64,000 nucleotides of DNA from Lycorma delicatula (Eukaryota; Arthropoda; Insecta; Hemiptera; Fulgoridae). Under the pieces are notes generated by a model. The model was not told where the DNA came from and made no database searches. It saw nothing but the letters and a program-made list of their open reading frames with translations. Made by a program: the position numbers and the translations under genes. Position 1 is the first letter of the stretch. The number at the start of each line of letters is the position of its first letter. This document shows, piece after piece, positions 47,546 to 59,265 of the stretch. Location: the NCBI RefSeq assembly GCF_047948215.1, contig NC_134460.1, forward strand, positions 128,262,324-128,326,323, in the 5' to 3' direction.

Positions 47546-48289
47546 ATAAGTGATAAATAGACACAGATTCGATTAGGTAAATCGAATATCTTTCTGTTTT
47601 ATATTTCCAAATTAATTTTGATTGCATTTAAAAATTTTAAAAACAATAGATTTTAATCTCTTTCAGAAGATGGAATTAATATTAAAAGAAATTAATTTTA
47701 AATAAAAGAAATCGTAGATAATATTAAATAAAATTAATAACACAATAACGACTGGATTATTATTTCAATAATCTAGTCTTAATGATACCAAAAGAAGGCG
47801 GAGAACGTATAACAATTTAATAATTATACATTCTATAAATAACGTTAAACTTTTACACTTTAACCTAAAAGAACATACTTTTTCGGAATTTCCAGTAATA
47901 TTATAAAAGTAATTAGTTATAAAAATGTTTTAAATCACATACTTTCAACCTTGAATTATTGGCAATGATTTTATCATCTTGGAGGTTAAAAAATTTTGTG
48001 AAGGAAACTATAATTAAATATTATTAAAAAAATATATGCATCACAATTCAAAATAAATTGCAAAATCTATTGTTTTATTTATTTTTTTTAAGAAGCATGT
48101 CCTTGGCCTTTGTGTTTTTATGAACCACTTTTTACATGCATATAACATATTTTTTAGGGGACAACATATGCCATCTTTAAATACTGGTAAATAAATAAAA
48201 CTAACTTTAAAACAAATAAAAATCGGAGGAATCTAAGTCGGAACCACAGCCTCAAACCTTTAGAACGTAGAATACGTTACGAATGGTGT
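47546..48289. other. AT-rich spacer
   Basis: No gene or repeat recognised. Confidence 0.4.
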
Positions 48290-48425
48290 AGGGCTGCTAA
48301 TGTAACCCACTAGGTTTGGTCTAGTGGTGAACGCGTCTTCGCAAATCAGCTGATCCTCATTCATCCTCTGAAGTAATACCTGAGGTGATTCCCGGAGGTT
48401 AAACAGGAAAAAAGGGCTACTAATG
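48290..48425 (+). mobile_element. Family 1 SINE with internal deletion, flanked by target-site duplication
   Basis: The body at 48303-48412 joins the tRNA head (box A TGGTCTAGTGG) through GCAAATCAGCTGAT directly to the tail (TCATTCATCCTCTGAAG to GGAGGTTAAACAGG). Box B and about 190 bases of body are missing. It is flanked by AGGGCTGCTAATG (48290-48302) and AGGGCTACTAATG (48413-48425), matching at 12 of 13 bases. Confidence 0.85.
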
Positions 48426-48440
48426 AGCTATAAAAGACAA

Positions 48441-48686
48441 TGTGAAAGATCACAAATTTAGCTTTAAAAAATACAAAATTTTATTGACAATATTATCACT
48501 CAAGTTACACAGTTGATTTAAGCAAGACATTATTTACAACAGATCAACGAAATAAGAATAGCTGAAATAAGACAAGAGCTCGACATTCTGATGTTCGGCA
48601 TTGGTGATTTTATACCTTTGGAACTGCCATAATCTGTTTCACCCTCTGGTAGGCGTTTGCACGTTTAACACCCATTTACTGTGACA
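48441..48686 (-). repeat. Possible solo LTR
   Basis: On the minus strand the segment begins TGTCACAG and ends TTTCACA. It carries a TATA box within GGTATAAAATCACC and an AATAAA signal about 125 bases downstream. This is the expected order for an LTR of about 245 bp. No second LTR, primer-binding site or matching 5-bp duplication was found, so the call is weak. Confidence 0.3.
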
Positions 48687-50904
48687 TTTCGTCTAAACAA
48701 ATAATTATCACAACCTTAACTACAATTTTTTTTAGCTTTTAAAAAAATATTATCGTTATTACAGTTAATAATAGATAGTATTCAATGAAACAGCTTTAAT
48801 GACACATTATTCAATGTTCTATTACATCGAACCTAAGATATACTAATTTTTGTGTGCATCGAGCGGCGCAAAACAAGTCTACCCCCCCCCCCCCCCCAAC
48901 TCACTAACTACACGTTGGCGACGAAATAATGTGCTTATGTTGTGCAATCTATAATTTTTGTTCCTTCATTTGTCAAATGGTATATCGTATAACGGTTGAT
49001 TTTTTATCGTTTAGAATATATTGTAATATCAAACCTTACATGAAAACGAAACACTCGATTTTCTGGTCGGGGGCTTACTGCTGGCCAGAAAAGTAAAATA
49101 TATTGATGTGAACGCATATTTAAGAAGGAAATCAAGTTACTAAGAACTGAATAATTTTTTTATTTTTAATTCAGCGCTGACTTCAAAATTTGTCATTTGA
49201 ATAAATAAATGTTATTATTATTTTTATTACTTACTGCTTGTTTGTTTTAAATAATTAAACATAAACAATACGAATTAATATAAGTTTCAATAATTGAAGC
49301 TAAGTCCTATTAATAAGCTTAGTATTAATAATTTTATATTAATCTTACAATTTAATTAACTGAGGAAAAAATCTCTCGAAAATATTACCAGATGGGAATC
49401 GAAAGAAACAAAATTTAGCGAATTAAATAAATATCAATCAATATAATTTACTGCCGAATATAAAAAAGGAAATGTAAAACCCCAGACTTTTTACCCTAAA
49501 AAAGTCATTACAGTATATGTAAGAACAACTGTTGGAAAAAATACTTTACTTAGATGAAAATGGAAAAATTGTATTACTTACTGTTATTATAATAAAATTA
49601 AACTACTAATACATAAATAAATTAGTAATACAGTTGAATAAATAATTGTAGTATAATTTTACAAATATTTCTTAGAATTACTATTATTATATTATCATTT
49701 AATTAGTTGTTGAATAATAATTGTAGACTTTTATAACAAATGTTTAAAAGAAATATAATTATAAGATTGCAAAAAATTTTATCATTATGTAATAGCCCTA
49801 AAAGGCAAAAAAGGTCATTTAAAATAGTAATAAAAACGTGTCATTAAAAATAATATCACGTCCATTAGCAGTTAACTGATGAATATCAAACTATACTTAG
49901 GAATATCATATTACGAGTAACTTATTAGTAAAAACACATGGTTTTTTTAATAAGAATCTGGAAGTTAATAATTATTATTATTACTTTTTTTTAGTCATGT
50001 TGCAACCAAAAATAAATGGTTCAAGGGCTGCTCGTCTACTTACACACCTGTGCACGCTTAAGCACCCGCGCGCGCGTACACACACATATACACAGTCACG
50101 AGAACATATATTTACAGAGATAAAAATTTTCACACAAGCCTATGTAACGTTTATGTTATCATTTCCGGTATTACGACGTTCAGGCTTGTTTTTTATTGCA
50201 GATGTAGCTTAAAAATATTTGCCCAATATATTCTTATTTATAGAGAATTTTTTTGTTACATATATACTTTTTAAATGTCCATTCATTCCTTAGTGTGTCA
50301 TTAAAACAAAATATATTACAAACAAAAATTACAACCAATATATTACTACAAATATTTAAATTGCTTAATCAGTTTTAAGAATTAACAAAAAATTGGTCTT
50401 TAAAGAAATTATAACTGTAAAAAAATTATCAGACTTTTAGTTGCCTTTCTTTTTAAAAACAGAATTAATTACACATAAGAAACAAAATTATCATGATCAA
50501 AGCAAATAAATGATAATCATCAAGATAAAAAACAATGATCAAATTATCAGGTAGAGTGTTTTGAGAATATTCTGTTTTCGTTTTACGTATAGATACTTTT
50601 TCGTACAAACAAATGTGTTGTAACAAAATAGTTATCCCATACTGTGGTTGTGTTTTAGTAAACGCGATCAACAATAATTACAATAAATTATCAATCGATC
50701 GATCGGTACGTCATCTAAAACCATGTTACTTATACGTTAATCAGTTATAAATATTATTCTTACCAAAATACTACGTATACCATTCTCAAATTATTTATGG
50801 TCAATTGTATACCAAATTTATGTAAGTAAGTTCTTTTCAAAGTCTGAGAATACACAACTAAATTACATAAATATGTATAGTCTGTTAAAAACATAACACA
50901 ACTC
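48687..50904. other. AT-rich sequence without recognised genes
   Basis: Contains a run of 16 C at 48882-48897 and a GC/CA microsatellite near 50066-50095. The 71-residue frame at 49997-50212 reads through that microsatellite and is not called. Confidence 0.45.
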
Positions 50905-51105
50905 TTTTACATTCCCCTCTAAGTAGCGCTATAGCTCTAGAAGGGAAAGTATTGCAATCGGTTCAATTTGGACATATGCGGTGGTTTTCATCGAATTTTG
51001 ACGGTTTGACAACGAAGTAATCGAAAAAAAAACCGGATGGAAATTTTCCAGATGTTAATGTTCGTATGTAAATGTGTGAGTTCGGTGTTAGTGAGTTCGA
51101 TATCA
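50905..51105 (+). repeat. Family C dispersed repeat, fragment
   Basis: AGTAGCGCTATAGCTCTAGA, CAATCGGTTCAATTTGGACA and TATGCGGTGGTTTTCATCG match the reverse complement of 57100-57272. Probably one end of an unclassified non-autonomous element. Confidence 0.65.
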
Positions 51106-51392
51106 GCAAAAAAATAAATAAATAAAAAATGAAAATTTAACCAAAGTAAGAAACATTTAGTTATCAGTAGTAACATTCATACCTAAAAATTACTTCTTAT
51201 ACTTTACACTGATCCTATTTTCACCAATTTATTAAAAATTAAATTCTCTAAATTCTACAGATTTTATGCATTTTCATTTTAAACCGGTAAATTTTTTTTT
51301 CATATCACATTTAAAAATAGGATTTTTTTAATTGGAATTTAACCCTTTATTAAAAATAATAATCTGTCAGATAGTATGGCTTCAAATCCTTT
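51106..51392. other. AT-rich spacer
   Basis: Nothing recognised. Confidence 0.4.
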
Positions 51393-52098
51393 TTACTTCC
51401 TTGTAGGAAGTATTGTGATCGCGAAAAATTTCGGTTTCCAGATTTCAACGGAATATTCATTTTGATCATCCCTGAATCGATTTTAACTAGTTTTGATGTG
51501 ACGTTTGTACGTACGTATGTAATTTCAAAAACGATTAAAAAACGATTCAAAACGATTCAAAAACGATTAGCCGTACGGTGTTGAAATTTTGGATTTAGGA
51601 CAATTGAAACATCTAGTTGTGCACCTCTCCTTTTGATTGCAATCGGCTGAATCAAAAGGGTCCAAAAAACTCGAATATAAAAACGATTTGGATTTTGGGC
51701 TTTTTTTTAACTACAGTAATAAGAGCTCATTGAGAGCTTTTGAACGATATATTATAAGTGGTACTTATTTTCATTGGTTCCAGAGTTATAGCCAAATATA
51801 ATTTTAATTAATGAAATATTTGGATCTTACAGGAGACGGCACATCGATTCGAATCAGACATCTCGTTTATTTAGCTTTTTTTTAAAATTTAAATATATTG
51901 ATTTGTTAATAAATTATTAACCTGCGATTGTAAAAAAAAAATTGTAAATAAATATAATTCAATAACAATAAAAAAAATATGAAAAGATAGAAGTTATTAA
52001 TGAAATAAAATTTTATGTATTTTCCATTTTAAAAAATGTGTATATGTAAATTAATAGGCGTAAAGGAAGTCATGTAGTGTCCACATCAGATTTTTTTA
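51393..52098 (-). repeat. Family A dispersed repeat, inverted
   Basis: The plus-strand left edge is TACTTCCTTGTAGGAAGTA, a perfect terminal hairpin. The right edge is the complement of the TGTGGACACTACATGACTTCC start. The interior has the AAAGCTCTCAATGAGCTC and GGATTTAGGACAATTG blocks. Near 51530-51570 AACGATT is repeated four or five times by local slippage. Confidence 0.85.
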
Positions 52099-53324
52099 TA
52101 ATTCAAGTCAAATTTCATCACAATTTAAATTTTCCCCCAATTATTTACGCTTTTGAAAATGTACCCGCGGTTGTATTTAATGAACCTTTGAAAAAAGGTT
52201 TTCACTGATAGCGAAATTGAGAAAAATCATATTTCCAGATGGATGTTTTTTATGATTTTTTTTTTTATTATTGTTAGAGTATTTATACACTATACAAATA
52301 TAAAATAAAAACTATTTATTATACACGCGCCCAAATATACACAAAAAGAGAGAGTTTCTTACATTGTTGTAGGTTAGAATAACGTAAAAACCTTTCAGTT
52401 TTTAATAGATCTATTACAGTACAATCATTATATACAATAACTGGATTCAACATTTTCCAATGAATACACAAGACGTCCATATACAACACATAAAAAGCTA
52501 TGATCTTGAATGAAAAACGTAAATCTAAGTCAATGCCATTGAATAAAACAGAATGTCTTAGCTGCAAAACAGATACACGAGGTCAGTACGAAAGCAGTCA
52601 ATAGAAAGTAACCAGACCAATCAAACTACTTTCCCGTAATTATAGGAAAAAAGAAATCAAATCAAGTATTATATTTCTGTTTTTTTTTGTTTAAATAAAC
52701 ATTTTACAACTTGAGCTTACAAGTAAATATAATAATACGTTTTTATTTCTTAAAATTTATAAATAAAATAAGAGATTTAAATCTCTATTATATATTTAGC
52801 AATTTAGTAAAGTTTATTTTTTAGTAGTTTAATCAATAAAGTAAAATAAAGACACGTTCTCTACTTTTTATACCTTCACGTGATATTAGCAAAAAAATAT
52901 ATATTTTTTTTATGTTTTGTTAAATTCAAATAAAATTCTTCAATTATTTTTTAGTTTACTAAAAATAAAAAATAATTTAAAAGTCCTTTTTATTTTTTAT
53001 CCACATAAGATGGGTGAGAAAAGAGAATTTTTTTTTTTTAATTTCTAAAATCAATAGGAGATGCTGACTAAATAAAAAAAAAAAAACAAAAAAAAACTAA
53101 ATCTTGCGCGAGAAAAGACTGACGTTTCGTTATTTTATTTTGTTTTCTTTTGAAAACGTATCAACTGTCAAATCTAGATTTTACAAAAAATCCATTAAAA
53201 AACAGTTAACGTCGTAAACGTATAAGCATCAAGTTTAAACTCACTCACCACTGTGACTCACTGAAAAGCGCGCATGAAATATACACCACTACAGATTCAA
53301 TATAATACTTTTATTTATATTTAT
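52099..53324. other. AT-rich sequence without recognised genes
   Basis: No domain in any frame. The 82-residue minus frame at 52319-52567 is unrecognised and not called. Confidence 0.4.
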
Positions 53325-54700
53325 TTATTTTTTTTTTTTTTTTTGTTTGTTTGTTCATCTGCGTTACCCCCCCTCTGGAACCGGACCCGCAATTAAGCAT
53401 AAACACAGCTCTAGGGGGACGCCATCGCCTCAAACTATCTCGTCAGGAACTAAGGTTCCCCCCAGGTAGCCAGGACTAGATCTTTCAATAATTCGCCATG
53501 CCTCTAATGAGAGGATCCCAAAGGTATCCCTCCACCGGGACTCTGGTTTTTACGCCTCGCCTCTAATCAGGAACCCTCACCGGTTCAACGGTCTTACATT
53601 CCCCACCGCCTCGCCTCAAACGAGGAACACTCGAAGGGATCCCCACCGGTACTACCGTCTTAATATTCCCACCATGTAGAACCCCAGGGAATCCCCGTTC
53701 ATCAACGAAGGTAGGATAACTAAGCATCCCATTCCTCCTTAACGGAGCTGTCCCATCTCATCCAGACCTCCTCGCAGATGGAACCTCATTTCGCTGGCGA
53801 AGCCCTGCAGCCATGAACCCCAAAGGAACGGCTCCACACGTTACAGGAGGGACATCTGGCCTCTTTCTTCCAGCACCGAAACCACCTTTCTTTTGACGAC
53901 CAGCGAATCACCCGGAAGTTCAGCCATCCAGTACGGACACGACCCCTGTGTCAGCAAAGCACCCACCATAATGGGCGGCACACCAACCGTCGCCACCTGC
54001 GTGGCGACATACGCCGAGTACATAGAGGGTACGTCGATGGTCATTGAATCTCCAGCGACCTGGTCCAGATCACGCACCAACTCCTCCTCGATTGGTGAGC
54101 ATATCCACATTCTTTCGCCAATAGGTGAACCCTTCGAGCACCGCCAGTCGATACCGCGGTACCCTCTACCTTGTCCAGGATTCCCTGCCTAACCTTGTCC
54201 GCAGTAGCACTTAAATCACATACCCGGATGTTGAGATCTTCCTCCTGACCGTTACGAGCAGAAAGGATCCCCGCCACACCCGGTTACACGCTTCGTCTAA
54301 CTGTCCGGAGGAGATCCGCGTAGGACTTCCCCTCCGCTCTTACAACCACTGTGGCTGTTGGCTGCAAAAACTTTTTCACTGTGGCACTACTCGCCATAGC
54401 CTCCCCCGTGGACGTTTTCTCCAAATAGACAAGGAGTGAAACCACACTCCTTCTACTAGTATACTCTACCAGACGGTGCAGGAGCCGTCCCACTGTCCCA
54501 CCCGTCCGGAAGGCTCACAAAATCAGACAGCACTGTCCTTCATCACAATCTGGGCGATGGCCGAAGCAAGATTATAGACTATCTGAGTCTCATCTCCAGG
54601 TATGTCAACCACTATGACATGCCTTTTCCCTCCAACATCCAGGGTCCCACCAACAAGGTCAGTAGCACTGGTCTGCCGCATGAAAATAATATAAACATTA
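53325..54700 (-). mobile_element. ORF1-only R1-like element (half-LINE), copy 2
   Basis: The minus-strand order is an ORF1 relic (about 54690-53786), a short spacer, a GC-rich 3' region with three or four degenerate units of about 65-75 bases (53690-53460), a conserved end block (complement of AAACACAGCTCTAGGGGGAC) and a poly-A tail (T run at 53331-53344). No reverse transcriptase or endonuclease is present. ORF1, junction and 3' region all correspond to the 29100-29885 copy. The poly-A tail shows that it moved by LINE-type retrotransposition in this form or was derived from one that did. Confidence 0.7.
53786..54690 (-). pseudogene. LINE ORF1 with a collapsed zinc-knuckle array
   Basis: N-terminal region near 54660: LVGGTLDVGGKRHVIVVDIP, then DETQIVYNLASAIAQIV and a stop. 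A later frame (54284-54493) carries SATVKKFLQPTATVVVRAEG then KSYADLLRTVRRS. The next (54041-54277) has EDLNIRVCDLSATADKVRQG. The next (53841-54110) has VATQVATVGVPPIMVGALL, matching VTLAVPPILANN in the other copy. In a final frame (stop at 53786) the sequence is VRTGWLNFRVIRW, then WFRCWKKEARCPSC and FGVHGC. The first knuckle has lost its leading Cys and is joined directly to a third-knuckle-like CPSC. Confidence 0.7.
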
Positions 54701-55379
54701 TATTAAAATACACATACCCTATCATCATGACCCTCAGAGTAGGTAACGAACGCTACCTAAATACGTCAAATAATTAACAATAGATACCGCAGATAAAGAA
54801 ACGTCAACGTTCCAACTTGTAGCGTCATCATAACGAACCATGCTACTAACTTGTCTCGCTCAAATTTTTTCGACCTTAAATTGAGCGTAACTCAAGAACA
54901 GCTCATCTAGTCTTCACCAAATTTTCACATGCACTACTTGAAATGCATATTACAGTATATCTATATTTCATTGTAATTGATCTAGTAGTTTTGGAGATTT
55001 TTGACCAAAAAATTTTATACGTAGGTCCATAAACAAATAAATATATTAGGAAATCACAATTTAACTGAACGATAATTTCGTAACTCATACATCAAATCGT
55101 AAACAAAATTCATTTTCACTCCCACCATGTGCTCGATAGTATTACCGTAATTTTCTTCGAAAATTCGGTTAAATATATAACACTTTATATCGAAAATCAT
55201 GGGTTTTTCGTACTATTTACATAATTAACAAGGGGAAAACCCCTCATATTTTGATTTTTTCTATTAAAAAGGATTTAAGGACGCTTTGGAAAAATCAAAA
55301 AGCATGAAGCATAACTACAGAAAACAGTAAACGGTACAACGATATCCGGTACAGTAACCGGATAATGAATGAAATTATG
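54701..55379. other. Spacer without recognised genes
   Basis: Phrases near 54850-54990 (GAGCGTAACTCAAGAACAG, TTGATCTAGTAGTTTTGGAG) resemble generic insect dispersed repeats, but no boundaries could be set. Confidence 0.35.
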
Positions 55380-55500
55380 CTGATCTTGTCAGAATGGTAG
55401 CGTCTATGATTTCCATCCGCAGGTTTCAAGATCAAATCTTGAACACGTATGCTATTTTTGACAAGCTACCAAAATTCATTATCGTCCATCAGCAACTGTT
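55380..55500 (+). mobile_element. Degenerate tRNA-SINE, family 2
   Basis: AGAATGGTAGCGTCTATGAT, worn box B and TATGCTATTTTTGACAAGCT parallel the 41394 copy (AAATGGTAGCGTCTCGGCC, GGCATTTTCACAAGCTGC). The common tail is missing. Confidence 0.6.
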
Positions 55501-56939
55501 AATTAGGTAAAAATTATTAATAAATATAAATATACAGTAACATAATTACAATTTTCTTAACAAAAGAAAATTAAACTAAGTTACAATTATTTACCTAAAA
55601 CAAAAATATGTATAATTTATTTTTATAGAAAACAAACTATTATAATCAATTAACTGGCAAATAAAATGTTAATTATATAGCACTTAACTAACTCAATTTA
55701 ATAATAAAAGATAATATTAACTTATATAATAAATTACTATAAACATAATAATTTGTATGTTATCTAATTTTAATGAGGTTTTTACCATATTTTCAATGAG
55801 CACAAAAGAATAATTCTATAAAATTGTTGCATATAATTTATTGTTTATCAATTATCTAATAAAACATTAGATAACTGATAACTTTTGTTTTAATCTATCT
55901 TTAAAAGGTCAGTTAATCTACCAAAGTTCAATAATAATATGCATTTTATTCTTGAACTTGTTTGCAATTTTATCACTATAAACATTTAACGATAGAGAAA
56001 AAATATATATATATATATGGGGGGAAGAGAAAGAGAGAGCATACTATAGAGAAATTTGTTTTTTTTTTATTAGACGTAAGCATTTTATTTAAAATTGATT
56101 GACTAAAATTTTGTACATGCAACAAAACAAAAAATATTTGCCTTTTTGTAACAAATAAAAAAGAAACCGTCAACCTATTAAAAATAAAACTCAGTTTTCG
56201 ATCGCTTTGAAAATTTATTAATATTTATAAACTGAAATTTTCAATAGTTATAAAAAGAAACAGGAACATTCGAAATGTTCTAGAAAATTGAAATCCATTA
56301 CAGATATTGCAGCGCTTCAAAATTATCTGTAATCATGTTAGCCAAAAATAGCTTTCAGATATAAAGAATATTACTTAATACATTAATTATTTAAGTCCTC
56401 TTTAGCAATTATATTATGAGAATGTACAAATTATATCAAATAACCTCATAAAAAAACTGACAACACAATTGTAGGACTTTCAGTTACGCGGCATTTTTTT
56501 ATGCATGGCTTGCAACACACATACACACACAACTTAATTTAAAATATATATCATTTTATTTAAAAATAATATTTTTTTGTTTATTTAATTCAATGATTCT
56601 AACTAAAGCAAGCGCTCATACCGTATTTCATTCGCAGGCTTGTGGCGGTACTAGCGGCCACTTTAAATACTTTTTTACACTTTAAATATTATTCACTTAT
56701 TTAATTCTACCGCTCACCTGTCACGTCATAACATAGCAAACGACTACAATAGCTGTACGTCAGTGCTACACTACTGCTCCTTATGGTGACAAAAGTACTA
56801 CTGAAGTAGAATGTCCACTTAGCCACTAGTTTAGAGTATTTTTTGGGGTGGGGTTGCGATTTCGCAAATATTCTGCTTTGCAAATATTAGTATTTTTTAA
56901 TTCTTAACAAATGTGCCTAAGAAAAATAAGACCTTACTT
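55501..56939. other. AT-rich sequence without recognised genes
   Basis: An AT microsatellite lies at 56002-56019. 56610-56900 is less AT-rich but has no coding frame and could belong to the adjacent family C repeat. Confidence 0.4.
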
Positions 56940-57272
56940 AGGCAAAATCTCGAGATATTGAGGGTGAGCTTGCTCTACAGCCAACCTCCTTTACCTTTTA
57001 AGTTGAAAATATAATGGTATTAATGCCCCATACATAGAAGTAATCTGATCAAGTTTGGTCAAAATCGGTCTAGTAGTTCTGGAGATATGAGATTTAGAAT
57101 GCGACACCGAACACACACTAGTACATACTGACATCGGGAAAATTATCATCCATTTTTTTTGGCTTCCTTAGGTGTTAAAACGTCGAGATCCGGTGAAAAC
57201 CGCATATGCCCAAACTGAACCGATTATAATAGTTTCCCTTCTACAGCTATAGCGCTACACGGGAAAGTAATA
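56940..57272 (-). repeat. Family C dispersed repeat
   Basis: Read on the minus strand it starts TTACTTTCCCGTGTAGCGCT, then ATAGCTGTAGAAGGGAAAC, ATCGGTTCAGTTTGGGCATA and, further in, CTCCAGAACTACTAGACCGA. It matches the 50905 fragment over about 180 bases. The far end is not defined. Confidence 0.65.
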
Positions 57273-58032
57273 TAGTTATAAACAATTAAAAATAATATAA
57301 CATTAACAGGTATTATGGATATTAATACGAGTTCATTACTGACCAATTTAGAGGTAAACTACTTAAAACTCATAAAAATCTAATTATGTGGAATAATGAG
57401 CCGAAAATTAATTTTTCAACTTATTAGAAAATGGCTGAATTCATCTTTTGATATGAAATGAGATAACAGAAATGTATTGCTGGCTATATCTCTAGATAAA
57501 ATATGATTAGCAAATAACAGCAGTCTAAAGTGTTATCAATGTTATTTAAGCTTTTTCTCCTTCATGAAATGAGGGGTTATGGGTATTTTTTTAACATGAA
57601 TTGTGCCTACTTCACGTTCCGTTAGAATTAAACGCAGACTGACCCAAAAGCACAATATGAAAATGTCATGTAGGTTTAACTTCATTAAGCAGGGTGATTC
57701 AAGAATAACTGTTTTTTCTTCTATCCCTGATTGTCTTTCATCAGAATGGTCTGTACCGTACTATCAAAGAGCATTTTTTTGTTAAAACATTTTTGTTAAA
57801 ACTATTTAAAATTTTTTTCGCTAATTATTAAAACCTTAAGTATACTTCCAAGGATTGTAAAACTAAATAATTAAATTTTACCACTATTCATTGTAATTTA
57901 TTAAGAGAAAATAGTAAAAAGAAATAAAAAAAAACATTCCTTCTCAGATTCACTGAAAATGCAACAATTTTTAAAATCTTTTAATTATTCTTTCTCTTTC
58001 CGATAAATACAGGCTTTCGCCCAGCCTTTATT
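57273..58032. other. AT-rich spacer
   Basis: A 60-residue plus frame at 57603-57785 has no recognisable domain. Nothing else is seen. Confidence 0.4.
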
Positions 58033-58128
58033 TTTGTAGCGTATGAAAAAATGCTGTCTAACCGGAATGGAAACCCAAAACTCTCTGGATGAAAAGCAGA
58101 GATGCTACAACTCCGCTACAAAGGTCAA
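58033..58128 (-). mobile_element. Degenerate tRNA-SINE, family 2
   Basis: Minus strand: TAGCGGAGTTGTAGCATCTC, TTTTCATCCAGAGAG, a decayed box B (TGGGTTTCCATTCCGG) and CATTTTTTCATACGCTACAAA. The pattern follows the 30871 and 17097 copies. At first sight it looks like a tRNA, but box B is broken. Confidence 0.5.
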
Positions 58129-59265
58129 CGGAATGTAAATTGGTAAATTAGTTTTATAATTAATTAATGACTTTAATTGGAATTAACGATACACAAATCG
58201 AAAAACTCTTTGTGTAGTTTTACTTTTTTCATTGTTAAAAATTGATGCAATTTTTTAGAACACCTTTGCCCGCTAAAATGATTGAAATTAAGGAGTCCCA
58301 AGTTAAATACTAAAATCTTTGCGATAATTGTAAATAATTTTTATAAAATTCTTTCTAAAAGTATATGCTTTCAATTAAATCACAAATTTCCTAAAACTAT
58401 TAAGCATAAGGTTACACTGATAGTTTAATTTCTTTACCCAATCATCGACTTTTATAAATGAGTTTTAATAATTTAATTTAGTTTTTAATAATTTAATGAG
58501 TTTTAATTTCATTTTAATAACCTCTACTGTACTATATCGAATAGAATACTTCTTTCAAACACTCATAAATTTATATTTGAACACAGTGCAAAAATAAACG
58601 AAAAAATATCTGCCACCATATTAAAATAAAATAACGCAATTGATAATATATGATGATAAATTAGGATCTAAATGCTATTTGATGTATACTGACTATTAAA
58701 AAATTCAGAATAAAAAACTATTAAAAAACAGAATAAATCTTCGATATGGTTTGACATTTAAACAATAACCAGAAGACGGAACTCTTCCGGACAGATTAAC
58801 TTCAAAAATAATTGTAAATAAGGAAATAACAACAATTTATAATTATAGAATATATTAATATCGCACATAATGGTTAAATTATTTTTTAACTTTTTTTATT
58901 TATTATTCGACTTTCTGTTTATCATAAAACTCACAAACCTTTAAAAATATCCGACTACAATCTTATTTTAAAATCTTTAATGACTCACGACAAGGTTAAG
59001 TCTAAATGAATATAAATTACAAAAAAAATTTACTTCCCGAAATTATTATCGAATAAATTTAATTATGATTATCTTATTAAAATGAAATAAAAATTCTGTT
59101 ATTTTACAATAATCAGACACAACAGCAGATATTTCAGACATATATTACACAATTAATGTTTGCTACATTGTACTTCGTCCATTATTAGTTTAAATAATTA
59201 TATTAATTAAAATTAATCTTCCTTCATTAGAAATAAATATAAATACTAAATAAGAAAAAATTCAT
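58129..59265. other. AT-rich spacer
   Basis: No gene or repeat recognised. Confidence 0.45.

Noticed and set aside
49997..50212. 71-codon plus-strand frame with Arg/His/Thr repeats
   Set aside because: It translates a GC/CA microsatellite and has no conserved motif.
58033..58128. tRNA-like sequence on the minus strand
   Set aside because: Box B is broken and the pattern follows the family 2 SINE.
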